Below, piece after piece: positions 20,993 through 32,763 of a stretch of DNA of 64,000 nucleotides (positions are counted from its first letter, which is position 1; each line of letters begins with the position of its first letter). A program made the position numbers and the translations under genes. This stretch comes from Euleptes europaea (Eukaryota > Chordata > Lepidosauria > Squamata > Sphaerodactylidae): contig NC_079312.1 in the NCBI RefSeq assembly GCF_029931775.1, positions 7,943,821 through 8,007,820 on the forward strand, given 5' to 3'. The notes under the pieces were generated by a model. That model saw only the letters and a list, made by a program, of their open reading frames with translations. It had not been told where the DNA came from and did not search any database.

Positions 20993-22340
20993 TCATAGAA
21001 TCATAGATGTGGAAGGGGCTCTACAGGCTATCTAGCCCAACCCCTGCTTAATCAGCCTAGAGAGCATCCCTGACAAGTGTGTGTCCAGCCTCTGCTTGAA
21101 GACGGCCAGAAAGGGGCAAGCGCGCCACCTTGCTAGACAGCCCATTCCACTGCTGACCCACTCTTATTGTAGAAAAACAAGGTTCCTAATATCCAGCTGC
21201 TTCCCCCTCATAATTTATACCCATTTTTGTGAGTCCTATCTTCTGCTGCCAACAGGAACAGCTCACTGCCCTCTTCTAAGTGACAGCCTTTCATAGAATC
21301 ATAGAGTTGGAAGGGACCACCAGGGTCAACTAGTCCAACCCCTTGCACGATGCAGGAAATTAACAACTACCTCCCCCCCATCCCCCCGCCATGCAGGACC
21401 CCTTAATCAAAGCACTCCTGACAGATGGCCATCCAGCCTCTGCTTAAAGGCCTCCAAGGACTGGGGGATTCCACCACCCTCCGAGGCAGTGCATTCCACT
21501 ATCAAACAGAGAACAAGCTAGTTCCCTCATCAACGTAACATCCCTTCAAATATTTAAACATGGCTATCATGTCTCCCCTCAACTTTCTCCAAATACACAA
21601 AGAGAGCAATCATCCCCCCGCTCAACTTCTCCAGACTGAACATTCCCAAGTCCCTCTGCCTTTCCTCGTAGGGCTGGGTCTCCAGGCCCCTGATCAATAC
21701 CCATCGCTCTGCTCTGCACCTGCTCCATTCTGTCCACATCCATTTTGAAGTGAGGCCTCCAGAACTGCACACAACACTCCAGGTGTGGCCTGACCAATAC
21801 AGTGTACAGCGGAACTATGACATGTTGCGATTTGGATGTTATGACTCTGTTGATACCCTCCAAGATTAGCTTTTTTTGCTGCTGCATCACACGGGCTGCT
21901 CATATTTAGCATACAGTCCATCCGTACCCCAAGATCTTGTTTGCACACACAGCTACTCAGAGGTGTTTCCCCCAGCCAGTATGCATGCATTTTTGTTACC
22001 CATATGTAGGATTCTGCATGTATCCTTGTTGAATTACATCTTGCTCTGATCTGCCAGCTTCTCCAGTGTGTTCAGATTTGTAAATTGAATGAGCAATCTC
22101 TCCACCCCCTCCTCCAGATCATATATAAAAAATATTGAAAAGTACCAGGCCCAGAATCAAGCCCTGAGACACCCTACTGGATAGTTCATTCAGATGAAAT
22201 GCCATTGATGCCTACTTTTTGGGTGCAGTTCTCCAACCACTTCCCTATCCACCTAACTATCTTAGAGTCCTAGAATTCTGCCCTCATATACCTACGTGTA
22301 GTGTCTTCTGCGGTGCTGAAATTAATTCTCTGATAAAATG
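20993..22340 (-). repeat. Two CR1 LINE fragments
   Basis: The first (20993-21290) and second (21292-22340) both start with the CR1 3' end ('tcatagaatcatagagttgg' form). The longer one reads back into the C-terminal coding part ([31 protein letters not shown]) in minus orientation. Confidence 0.85.
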
Positions 22341-22704
22341 TCCTCTTCTGCATTATCCTTAAGAGGTTCATAAAAAAAGAAATGAAATAAACGAAACCAC
22401 TCATATGACAGCCTTTATTCTAAATATATGTTGTAACTTTTATACTAAAATATTATTGAACTGTTGTATTAAAAGGTGTTGGGGAGCGTTAAGAACATCC
22501 ACAGGGAGGCAGTGAAGTCTTCAGATGAAAATCACGGATGCAGAGAGCCAAAGTTGTCTGTGGCCCTTGGCCAGTTTAGAAGCCAAATTAAAATAGAGAA
22601 AGTAACTTGGTCTGCATTCACTTTGCAAAAAGGTTAACTCTGTTATAACTCCAGATTATAGACTTACTTCCCCTTCTAATGAGAAAGCTTTGTTCCACCA
22701 GGTG
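22341..22704. other. Intron, nothing recognised
   Basis: AT-rich, no frame, no repeat I recognise. Confidence 0.4.
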
Positions 22705-23013
22705 GCATCAGAGCCAGTGTGGTATAGCGGTTAAGAGAGATCGACTCTAAACTGGAGAACTGGATTTGTATCCCCACTCCTCTACTTGAGCGAGGAACTT
22801 TAATCTGGTGAACCGAGTTAGTTTCCCCACTCCTACATATGAAGCCTGCTGGGTGACCTTGGGCTAGTCACAGTTCTCTCAGAACTCTTTCAGCTCCACC
22901 TACTTCACATGGTGTCTGTTGTGGGGAGGAGAGGGAAGGTGATTGTAATTTGGTTTATTCTCCTTCAAAGATAGAGAAAGTTAGCATATAAAAACCAACT
23001 CTTCTTCTTCTTC
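22705..23013 (+). repeat. tRNA-derived SINE abutting the finger exon
   Basis: Full SINE: A-box region 'tgtggtatagcggttaagag', B-box-like 'ggatttgtatcc', body 'ccttgggctagtcacagttc', tail 'aaaccaactcttcttcttct'. Its TTC tail runs straight into the AG of the zinc-finger exon at 23014-23015. Confidence 0.85.
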
Positions 23014-23015
23014 AG

Positions 23016-25150
23016 TTAACAGGAAAGTTGACAAGAATGATAGAGAACGATGTGGGGTGTCTTTCGAAACAACCAGCCATGAAGTGGAGGAAGAGCCTTC
23101 TGGGAATCAAGAAGAGTCAAGGAGGCAGGAGGAAAACAAGGGGGAGAAGTCAGGGGGTCAGTCTTTAGTTTTCCAGGCCAGTAGCTTGCTCAAAAAGGCA
23201 GCACAAGAAAAGAATCACAAGGCAAAGAGGAGGAATGAACCTTCTGAAAGTGGAGAAATACTGAGATGTAAATCCAACTTTTCTTCTTCCCAACAGAGGA
23301 TCCATACAGGGTATGAAACTTATAAATGCTCTGAATGTGGTAAGGGGTTCAGTAGGCTCGTCAGCCTCACTACTCATAAGAGAATCCATATGAGGGAGGA
23401 ACCATCTGAGAGTTCAGAGTGTGAGAATAGTTTTGTTCTGAGTGAAAGCCTTCCTTCCCATCAAAGAACCCACACAGGCCAAAAACCATGCCGATGCTCA
23501 GAGTGTAGGAAAAGGTTCAGGGGTAACACAACGTCTACTTTGCATCAGACAATCCATTCAGAGGAAAAACAATATAAATGCTTGGAATGTGGAAAGCTCT
23601 TTCGCCGGCGAACACACTTCACTGAGCATCAGAGAATCCACGCAAAAGAGAAACCATATAAATGCTTGGAGTGTGGAAAGAACTTCACTCATAAACGAGG
23701 ACTCACTTCCCATCAGAGAATCCACACAAAAGAGAAGCCATATGTGTGCTTGAAGTGTGGGAAAACCTTCCGTTGGAGGCCAGCCCTCACTTACCATAAG
23801 AGAATCCACACAAAGGAGAAGCCATATGTGTGCTTGAAGTGTGGGAAAACCTTCCCTTGGAGTTCAGGCCTCACTCGCCATCAAAGAATCCACACAAAGG
23901 AGAAGCCATATTTGTGCTTGAAGTGTGGGAAAACCTTCCGTTCGAGCACAACCCTCACTTACCATCAGAGAATCCACACAAAGGAGAAGCCATATGTGTG
24001 CTTGGAGTGTGGGAAAACCTTCCGTTGGCGCAATACCTTCACTTCCCATCAGAGAATCCACACAAAGGAGACGCCATATGTGTGCTTGGAGTGTGGGAAA
24101 ATCTTCCATTTGAGGTTACTTCTCACTTCACACCTGAGAGTACACTCGGGGGAGAAACCGTACCAGTGCACGGTATGTGGGAAATGCTTTAGTCAGAGTG
24201 CACACCTTAGTTCCCACCGAAGAATCCATTCTGGAGAGAAACCCTATCAATGCCAGGAGTGTGGAAAAGGCTTCAGTCAGAGTTCACACCTGAAAGTACA
24301 CCTAAGAATCCACACGGGAGAGAAGCCATATAAATGCTTGGAATGTGGAAAGAGTTTCACTTGTAGCCAGAACCTTAAATCACATGAAAAAATCCACACA
24401 GGGGTGCAGCCATATAAATGCCTGGATTGTGGGAAAAGCTTCAGTCAGAGCTTCAGCCTTAGGTTACATCTAAGAGTCCACACAGGGGAGAAGCCGTATA
24501 AATGCTTGGAATGTGGGAAGAGTTTCACTTCTAGCCAGTCCCTTAAAGGACACAAAAGAATCCACACAGGGCAGAAGCCGTATAAATGCATGGAATGTGG
24601 AAAAAGTTTCACTTCTAGCCAGTACCTTAAACAACACAAAAGAATCCACACAGGGCAGATGCCACATAAATGCCTGGATTGTGGGAAAAGCTTCAATCAG
24701 AGCTCAAGCCTTAAGGTACATCAAAGAGTCCACACAGGGGAGAAGCCGTATAAATGCATGGAATGTGGAAAGAGTTTCACTTCTAGCCAGTACCTTAAAC
24801 TACACAAAAGAATCCACACAGGGCAAAAGCCACATAAATGCATGGAATGTGGGAGAAGCTTCAATCAGAGCTCAAACCTTAAGGTACATCAAAGAGTCCA
24901 CACAGGGGAGAAGCCGTATAAATGCATGGAATGTGGAAAGAGTTTCACTTCTAGCCAGTACCTTAAACTACACAAAAGAATCCACACAGGGCAGAAGCCA
25001 CATAAATGCATGGAATGTGGGACAAGCTTCAATCAGAAGCTACATCAAAAAGTCCACACAGGAGAGAAGCCATTTAAATGCTTGGAATGTGGAAAGAGTT
25101 TTGGCAGCCGTTCACAACTTACATCACACAAGAGAACTCACATGGGATAA
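23016..25150 (+). CDS. Gene A zinc-finger exon; KRAB C2H2 zinc-finger protein
   Basis: Final coding exon. The acceptor is the TTC tract ending in AG at 23014-23015, entering in phase 1; the stop TAA is at 25148-25150. Joined to 6835-6849, 11879-12005 and 19047-19208 it gives 2439 coding bases, 812 residues. A charged linker (about residues 103-185) is followed by a degenerate finger remnant, then from about residue 204 by 20 full-length C2H2 fingers, with one degenerate finger (first Cys lost) after finger 1 and one shortened finger ([14 protein letters not shown], four residues missing) before the last. Early linkers are TKEKPY, later ones the canonical TGEKPY or TGQKPY. Fingers 14-20 alternate two types, FTSSQYLK and FNQSSxLK, indicating recent two-finger duplications. 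KRAB proteins of this kind bind specific DNA in the nucleus and silence it through TRIM28; the target here is unknown. A GTG at 23057 lies inside the frame and is not the start. Confidence 0.9.
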
Positions 25151-25201
25151 ATGGTTAAATGCATGCAGTGTGGAAAGAACTTCACCAGCTGTGCACAGCT
25201 T
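25151..25201 (+). pseudogene. Relic zinc finger after the stop codon, first half
   Basis: Directly after the TAA, in the same frame, the sequence reads KCMQCGKNFTSCAQL, the first half of a C2H2 finger. It is cut by a BovB insertion and continues at 25933. It shows that the finger array once ran further than the present stop. Confidence 0.75.
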
Positions 25202-25932
25202 GTATGTGTGTGTGTGTTAAGTGCCGCCAGGTTGCTTCCAACTCTTGGCAACCCTATAAATTAATGTCCTCCAAAACATTCCATCCTTAACTGCCTTCTC
25301 AGATCTTGTAAACTGAAGGGCGTGGCTTCCTTTATAGAGTCAATCCATCTCTTGTTGGGTCTTTTCTTTTCCTGCTGCCTTCACCTTCTCCTAGCATGAT
25401 TGTCTTTTCCAGTGAATCCTGTCTTCTCATAATGACCAAAATACGATTTCATCTATAACCCACTGATTTGTTTTTTGGCAGTCCATGGTATCCGTAGCAC
25501 TCTCCTCCAACACCACATTTCAGAGTCAATCCATCTCTTGTTGGGTCTTTTCTTTTCCTGCTGCCTTCATCTTCTCCTAGCATGATTGTCTTTTCCAGTA
25601 ACTCCTGTCTTCTCATAATGACCAAAGTATGATAGCCTCAGTTTAGTCATTTTAGCTTCTAGGGTCAGTTCAGGCTTGATTTCATCTATAACCCACTGAT
25701 TTGTTTTTTGGCAGTCCATGGTATCCGTAACACTCTCCTCCAACACCACATTTCAGAATAATCTACTTTTTTGCTATCAGCTTTCTTCATTGTCCTGCTT
25801 TGACACCCATACACATGGGGAATACTATGGCATGAATTCACGATCTTGGTTGCCAGTGACGCATTCTTACAATGAAGAATCTTTTCTATCTCCTTCATAG
25901 TTGCCCTTCCCAATCTTGATCTCTTTCTGATT
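25202..25932 (-). mobile_element. RTE-BovB LINE fragment inserted in relic finger
   Basis: Minus-strand BovB 3' end (tgtgtgtgtgttaagtgccg on +) with C-terminal coding traces (LTLEAKMTKLRLSYFGH, SEMWCWRRVLRIPWTAKK). A segment of about 190 bases (about 25327-25530) is directly repeated at about 25524-25750. It is 5'-truncated near 25932. Confidence 0.85.
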
Positions 25933-25978
25933 ACAGGACATCATAAAGTCCACACCAGAGAGGGGGGGAAATATAGAC
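25933..25978 (+). pseudogene. Relic zinc finger, second half and linker
   Basis: Reads TGHHKVHTRE, the histidine half of the finger begun at 25151 (12 residues between Cys and His when the BovB is disregarded), followed by a decayed linker. A hAT is inserted immediately after. Confidence 0.7.
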
Positions 25979-26330
25979 CAGGGGTGTCAAACATGTGGCC
26001 CGCGGGCCGGATGCGGCCCCTGGAGGGCTTCCCTCCTGCACGCAAGGCAGCTGGCCCCCACTCCCCCTCCCCTTTCTGGGGTTCCTGGGGCTGCTCCAGC
26101 CTGCGAGCCCAGCCAGCCGCCTTCCGCCATCCCTTTCTGGACTTCCCAGAAACTGAAGATTGTGCTGTCTCCCCGCCAGGAGGCAGTGCAATTTCATTCC
26201 CTCCCCGCCCTAGCCGAGCCCTACGTAAAGCTTGACTGGGGGGGAGGGGAAACTGAAAATCTTCACCCCCTTCCTGCCCTAGCCAAGCTCCATGTGGAGC
26301 TTGACTGGGGGAGGGGGAAACTGTGCTTGT

Positions 26331-26700
26331 GTGTTTGTGTGTGTGTGAATTGCTGTGAAGTCGCTTCAAACTCATGACAACCCTATTAATGTCCCCCCAA
26401 AAGTCCTATCCTTAACCGCCTTGCTCAGGTCTTGCAAATTAAGGGAACTTGTTTCCTTGATTGAGTCAATCCATCTCTTCTGGGGTCTTCCTCTTTTCCT
26501 GCTGCCTTCAACTTTTTCTAGCATAATTGTGTTTTCCAGTGACTCATAATGTGTCCAAAGTACGACAGCCTCAGTTTAGTAATTTTAGCTTCTTGGGTCA
26601 ATTCCGGCTTGATTTGATCTATAACCCACTGATTTGTTTTTTGACAGTCCACGATACCTGTAACACTCTCCTCCAACACTCTAAATATGTAGTTCCTAAA
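26331..26700 (-). mobile_element. RTE-BovB 3' fragment inside the hAT
   Basis: Starts with the TG-rich BovB 3' terminus and continues with the 'gagtcaatccatctcttctg' region, minus orientation. Decayed. Confidence 0.75.
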
Positions 26701-26752
26701 TATGTATTTCTATTTCCCTCCCTACATTGCATTGCTCAAATTATCAGAAATG

Positions 26753-27060
26753 TTCTGGGACTGGAATGACAGCACCTAGGAGTAACAGAACTGATCTGTG
26801 ACTAGAATGACAGGTGAGGAGTGGAATGACAGCCAGTAGAAGTAGCAGAAATGTTCTGGGGCTGGAATGACAGGTTTCAGAGTGGAATGACAGCCCCTGG
26901 GAGTAGCAGTAGTGTTTAGGAATGAAATGATCGCCCCCAGTTGGAACGACAGTCCCTGGGAGTAGCAGAAATGTTCTGGGACTGGAATGGCAGTCCCAAA
27001 ATGCTTCTGCTACTCCCAGGGGTTGTCATTCCATTCTGTCATTCCATTCTCAGAGCACAA
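26753..27060 (+). repeat. Minisatellite of 'tggaatgacag' units with an inverted end copy
   Basis: Irregular direct repeats of 'ctggaatgacag' and 'gggagtagcagaaatgttct', five to six units, ending at about 27000 with an inverted copy ('tgctactcccaggggttgtc'). Confidence 0.8.
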
Positions 27061-27098
27061 ATTCTGTCCAGGCAGCCACCCCCCCAGTCCAGTTCAAA

Positions 27099-27270
27099 TT
27101 TAATACCAGGGACCAGACATATATACTGTATAGAAGACACAGGCAAAGCCAATTAATCATATTATTTTTTACTTAAACATGCTTAAAAGAATGACAAAAA
27201 CAATATCATTAATTGACTTTTCCTGTGTCTTCTATGAAGCTCGTGTCTCTGGTACCTGGTATTACATTTT
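27099..27270. repeat. Inverted repeat, arms about 65 bases
   Basis: 'aataccagggaccag' and 'agaagacacaggcaaagcca' on the left are mirrored as complement on the right ('cctgtgtcttctatgaagc', 'ggtacctggtatta'). One arm also matches bases 48-112 of unit A. Confidence 0.7.
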
Positions 27271-27360
27271 ATGGTATTAATTTATTTATTTAGTACACAT
27301 GGCCTGGCTCAACCTACTGATATTTGTGCCATATCCTGCCCTCATAACATGACAGCCCTG

Positions 27361-27460
27361 ATATAGACGCAGGGACTGTGGATAAAGATTCAGATGGAGA
27401 TGCCATTTTAGATCCCATCAAAGAATACACGAAGAGGAGAAATCATAGAAATGATTGCAC
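27361..27460 (+). pseudogene. Second relic zinc finger beyond the hAT
   Basis: In one frame it reads YRRRDCG, then after a stop RFRWRCHFRSHQRIHEEEK, a recognisable C2H2 finger with its linker. Together with 25151-25201 and 25933-25978 it marks at least two fingers lost from the end of gene A. Unit B begins just after. Confidence 0.65.
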
Positions 27461-28206
27461 TAAAACAATTTTTTGTAATACAACAAGCTTTACAGATGCC
27501 AAAGAATTCACAGAGTCCCCCAAATGATTTAATGATTAATTAGGGAATAACTTTTTTTCCCGTGAGCCCCCAACTTTAGTAAACATCAGGGAACCTGCTA
27601 ATGGAGAAGCGCTTCAGAGATCTGTGGTAAACCTGATGATCCTTAGTTGTCTTGAGCCTGCAGAGGAGGAAGGGGGGTTAAAACTATGTGGGTTTCAAAG
27701 TGGCTTACAACAGCCTTCCCGTCCTCTCCCCACAACAGACACCTTGTGAGATAGGCAGGGCTGAGAAAGTTCAGAGAGAACCGTGATTGGCCCAAGGTCA
27801 CTAGAATAGTTTTACAATTTATTAAACTGGAGGACCTTACGTGAAAACTTTGAAAAAGGTATTGAATAATATCAGAGGATAAACATTTTTTTCTTTTTTT
27901 TAAAGAAATGAATATGTAAAGCACATATACCCTCTTCCCCCTTTTTTGTTGTTGTGTGCAGGTGTGTGATTATTTTGTTTTTCTTTACAATAACTTGATC
28001 GTATCTTTTATATTGGATATGAGGTTACTATATGGTTCTTTTGTTTGTCTCATGTAAAGTTGATTTTTTGTTCTGTATATATTTTGTTCTGTATATATTA
28101 AATGATTTTTAAACAATGCTTCAAAGTACAGAATACAAGATTTGTTTAGCTAAGCACGCAGGTGTAACAGAGAACAGAACCTTGCAGAGGATGAGGACTT
28201 TGAATG

Positions 28207-29065
28207 AAGTAACCAAACAAAAATCAGAAAACTCAAGAAAAACAGTCTCCCATAGGAAAGGTATTCTTGCCATTTATTAAAGGAGTCACTGATAGGATGG
28301 AGAAACTTTTGAAAAAACATAACCTACAAACAGTGTTTAAACCCACCAAGAAAATACAACAAATGCTACGATCAGCAAAAGACAAAAGAGACCCCCTCAC
28401 CTCTGCAGGAGTATATCGTATACCTTGCAGCTGTGGAGAAGTTTACATCGGGACCACAAAACGCAGCATACAAACAAGGATAAAAGAACATGAAAGATAC
28501 TGCAGACTTGGCCAACCTGAGAAATCAGCAGTGGCTGAACATGGACTGACACAAACAGGACACAGGGTCTTATTCCAAGACACTGAAAGACTGGACAATT
28601 CTACCAACTATTTTGTCAGATTGCACAGAGAAGCCATTGAAATTCACAAACATCAGCACAACTTTAACAGAAAAGAGGAGAGTTTAAGAATGAATAAGGC
28701 TTGGCTTCCTGCCCTGAAATACCTCCAGACAAAGACAACATTCAACAATAGCCATACAGATTAGTTTTGGATTACACACATTAACAGATCACTTCAGGAT
28801 ACAATGGTTCCATATTAACATACCATACCCTCATTAGCACATTATCTTGATACTTACAGGACAATACTTTTGCAGGACAATACTCAGCTCAAACCCAACC
28901 CCTTTCTGACTATATATTACTCTTTCTACACCCTTGACACTGAGAGACACTGTCCTTCAGTGTTACTACTCTGAAGATGCCTGCCACAGTTGCTGGCGAA
29001 ACGTCAGGAAAGAAAATTCCAAGACCACGGTTACACAGCCCGGATAACCTACAAGAACCAATAAT
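28207..29065 (+). mobile_element. Penelope-like element, 5'-truncated, in unit B
   Basis: Inserted in sequence that is continuous in A (1635). Carries a GIY-YIG endonuclease region (28267-28764: GVYRIPCSCGEVYIGTTKR, then an R-x3-H and a distal E/N region) and ends with the Penelope terminal sequence (28960-29063). The reverse-transcriptase part is absent. Fossil. Confidence 0.85.
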
Positions 29066-29556
29066 CAGTTCTTGTTTGATACAACTTTTATAATGAGCAA
29101 AATTCAACTTTGCCAGTCTAGCAAATGCCAGAGACTTCCAGTGTGGTCCTCTTGCTTAAAGGAACAAACTGGACATCGCAGAAACCAGGACTCAGCTTGC
29201 AAAAGACAGCCCTTCTACAAGGTGATAAGAGCCTTGGAAATCTTGTCCTAGTAAACCGACTCTCCCTCTGCCAACTGCCATTCATAACAACTCAGAGCTG
29301 GCGATAGGATAACCCCTTTTTAATGACCAAACGAGTTACAAAATAGTTAGCAAACTTGTACAATATCAGGCAGGTGTCATTAAACAAAACTAGCAAAGGT
29401 GGGCGATGTTTTTTTAAAGCAGTGTGGAATATGTCATGGTAATTTCTGAAATAAAGCAAACTTTTTTTCTCATGGCTCATGCAATTGTATGTATGGAAGG
29501 AGAGCCTGTGGTGTCAGGGTGTGGAAGGGCAGCCTGTGCTACAAGTCCGTAATGGG

Positions 29557-29735
29557 GTTGCCGGCTCTGGGTTGGGAAATACCTGGAGATTTTTGGGGGG
29601 TGGATCCTAGGGAGGCAAGGGACTTCAGTTGGTACAATGTCACCTTCCAATGCACCCACGTTCTCCAAGGGAACCTATCCCTGTCATCTGGAGCCCAGCT
29701 GTAATTCCGGGAGATCTCCAGCTCTACTAGCAAGC
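29557..29735. repeat. Short GTTGCC-type repeat (B)
   Basis: Counterpart of 4598-4770. Confidence 0.5.
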
Positions 29736-29764
29736 CTGCCAAAAAAAAAAAAAAATTGTCCCCA

Positions 29765-30063
29765 GTGTCCCCTCTTGCATCTCCCCTTTCCCCCTCCTTT
29801 TATTGCAACTTCCTTCCTGCCCAAATGCATTTTAAGCTCATCAGGTTTTGGGGGCGGAGAGAGGGCTGCTTTTGTTGCTGCTGCTGCTGGCCAGCTCCTC
29901 CTTTCCCACAGGGTGGGCGAGGCAGGAAGGTCTCTGCCACTCCTGACTGGCTCCCTTTGCAAGAAGAGGCAGCTTCCCAGCCCGGGGGAAAGCCTTGCTT
30001 GGCCCAATCCTTCCTCAGGGGCAGAGCTTTTGAGTTGGGTGCTCTGATGGTTAAACCAGGCGA
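29765..30063 (+). promoter_or_regulatory. Putative promoter and first exon of copy B
   Basis: Counterpart of 4790-5102. It is well conserved, but the candidate donor reads 'gcgagt' instead of 'gtgagt'; GC donors can work but are weaker. Inference only. Confidence 0.25.
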
Positions 30064-31965
30064 GTTCAAAGTGCCTAGAGAGGAAGGGAACTGGGGGCAG
30101 GAGGGGGGCGTTAATTGCAGGGCCCCCTTCCTGCTCCAGCCCCTTTCTTATTCTGCAAAGACCTGTCAACGGGAGCTGTGGAGGTTGCAGTTAGAAAGCC
30201 TGTTTGGAGACACAAGAGTTTTAAGGTGCAATGGGGTGGGTGGGGGTGGTCTTTCTTGGGGGGAGGAGAAATTAAAGCGAGAGAGAGAGAGATGGAAATG
30301 GGGCGGTGGAGGATGCCAGTCGAGTGCAATCTGATGAAAAACTGCATGGCCCGTGTGTGTTTGCATAATACAGCTTTGTTTGGAAAATTAACTGATCAGA
30401 GTAGATTAGCAGCAAATCAAGTGAGTGCAGATCTTTTTTATGGTGTTTGAAATCTGTATATATTTTCTGGGCAGTCTAAAATAAACCTTTCCCCCAGTCT
30501 TCATTTAGTCCCAGGAATTTAGGAAAAGAGGTGACTTCATATATCAATAATGTGTTTGCAGCTGCAAATAACTGACTGTTTTACATTTTAGTAACTGCAA
30601 ACATTTAATTTTTTTTCTTATTTGTTTTTAAAAATTGTGATCTGTCATTTTTGGATGTTTCCTTCTTTTGTGGCATTTTGTTAATGTATGGTTATGTGTA
30701 TCTGTTGTGTGACTTATTTTCATTTTCAGTGGGACCAAAGACAAATGGTCAAAAAAAGCATGACAAAAAAAAAATTCCCCAATCAATCAGTAAATGGATT
30801 ACAGCATTCAATGGTGTCAGGAAATCATCGACAAAATTGCAAGATATGATAATGTTTGAATCTAAAAACAAAGATTCCTAGTAAAAGTTATAAATTTATC
30901 TTGTATATGCTTTTACGTCATGGTATGGAAGCATTGTAAGCCACCCTGAGCCCTGCTTTGGCCGGAAAAAGGCGGAGTGTAAATCTAATAATAAAAATCT
31001 TGCAGCTATGAATGATAACATCAGTTATATGAAGTTGCTCTGGACAGGAGGGTATGGCGACAGACCCCCTTGTCCCAAGGGGAATTATTCCCTTCCCATC
31101 CACACTGGGGGCCAGAAAGAGAAGGTTTTATCTCAAAAGGGCTCTGGATCTTGTTTCTTCAGGGAATGAATGGCAAAGCTTGCTCTTGGGGGAGTGTAAG
31201 AAGAATGGAAAGGGTTGCTCCATGCAAAAGGAGCCTGAGGACATAGTGGGGTTCTTGTCCATTCTATTGCTGTGCAGGTGAAGGGAATTTTTGGCAGGTG
31301 CTGCTTCTCTTCATCCTCTGGGATCCAGCCAAAATGTCTACGCAAGGAATACAAGATCTGAGCTGCCCCCTCTGCCTAATCTTGTTCTACTTGTCAGATC
31401 GCGAGGAAACATTTGCTGTGTCTCCTGGCAAGCTTAAGAAAAAACCCTGAAATAGAACCTCCATGTTCCAAGGCAGTTTACTTAAAATATGTTAGGTGTT
31501 GAGTGGAGGAGGTGGTCAGGTTTCCCCTGTAAATGTCTGCATAGCCACTGTCAGAAATGTGAGGCTGGACTGAATGGTCTGATCCAGCAGAGGCCTCTTT
31601 TTCTCTTCTAGAAAAATGCCTTGCTTCAAATTGCACCGTCCTTGTTTGTGTCCCTCCTCCAGGGTGATCTGCTCCCTGGCAGTTAGGGAAAGCCAACGGC
31701 CCCCATATAACCATCTCTTCTTTGGACAGAGACCCAGTGAGGGGAAACATGTCTGAGGGAGCCAAATACTGAACTGTTTTGGCATTCATCAGCTGAAGGG
31801 GGCTGACTGACTTTGGGCCAGTTGTGCCCTGTCAGTCTGGCCCACCTCCCAGGGTTGTTGTGAGGACAGAATGGAGGACGAGAGAACAATATAAGCCACT
31901 TTGGGTCCCTGTTGGGGGAAAACGCAAAGTGTAAACAAATAAAGATGAATTTGTCTCCCTCACAG

Positions 31966-32048
31966 GACGTGGAGGAGCTTCAGAGCCAGGTTCCAGATCA
32001 TCTCTTCTTTGGGGCAGAGCGGAAACACTTAAGATGCAGCCAGCTCAG
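31966..32048 (+). CDS. Copy B start exon
   Basis: 83 bases, acceptor 'ctccctcacag' and donor gtaagg, ATG at 32034, coding MQPAQ as in A. Both splice sites are intact. Confidence 0.65.
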
Positions 32049-32529
32049 GTAAGGGATGAATCACAGGAACAGCTTGGTACTTCCTTTTAATGCAGGGCTG
32101 GAAGGGAACCATTTCTGGGTTTTTTTGTAATTTGCAGTTTTCTTCTCTTGGTAAGTTGCATTAGATTTCTCCATAGAGAAAAGGGGCCTAAAAATGCTGA
32201 AATAAATTTATACAATTTTCACTTTCTGATAACTGCAAGGTAACACAGCAGCCGGTTCAGGAGGCCGTGCAGTTCACTGATCTTCTCCCATGAATCAAAA
32301 GGTGGGAATCCCATACACTCCCCAGGCAGGTTTTATTGTTTTTCTATGACGGGTGACCATAGAGAAAAGGAGCCTAAAAATGCTGAAATAAATTTATACA
32401 GTTAATTTTCACGACTTTCTGATAACTGCAAGGTAATGCAGCAGCCTGTTCAGGAGGCTGTGCAGTTCACTGTTCTGCCATGAATCAAAAGGTGGGACTC
32501 CCCAGGCAGGTTTTATTGTTTTTCTATGG

Positions 32530-32678
32530 CAGGGATGTCAAACATATGGCCCACAGCCGGATCCAGCCCATGAGCCAGCCGAGGCAGCCACCCCTTCCCC
32601 AGTCCCGGCTGGCCCGGCCCAACCAAATGTCATTTATGTCATATCCGGCCCTTGTAACAAATGAGTTTGACACCCCTG
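32530..32678. mobile_element. hAT MITE, copy B
   Basis: Same insertion as 7147-7311, same termini and 'ttctatgg'-type flanks. Confidence 0.85.
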
Positions 32679-32763
32679 TTCTATGTTGTGTCAAGTATTC
32701 TCTAAAGGTAGAACTCCCCCCTTGGGGTACCAAGAACTTTCCATGAAGGATCTAGAGAAGGAG

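Larger units (their letters stand above)
25979..27360. mobile_element. hAT non-autonomous element, 1382 bases
   Basis: Left end CAGGGGTGTCAAACATGTGG, right end 'cataacatgacagccctg', flanked by a perfect 8-base repeat 'atatagac' (25971-25978, 27361-27368). It carries a BovB fragment (26331-26700), a minisatellite (26753-27060) and an inverted repeat (27099-27270). No transposase is seen. Confidence 0.85.

Noticed and set aside
22705-22780. tRNA gene
   Set aside because: A- and B-box-like parts are present but no complete cloverleaf, and the body and tail are those of a dispersed SINE.
23057-23059. GTG as start of a 697-codon zinc-finger protein
   Set aside because: The frame is open upstream to a phase-1 acceptor at 23015 and joins KRAB exons in frame; a GTG start is not needed.
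23330-25140. Regular 84-base repeats resembling a satellite or CRISPR-like array
   Set aside because: The period is that of C2H2 fingers (28 codons) and the frame is open throughout.
28267-28764. Stand-alone GIY-YIG nuclease gene
   Set aside because: Followed by Penelope terminal sequence and repeated at 47751 and 50760 in the same context; part of Penelope-like elements.
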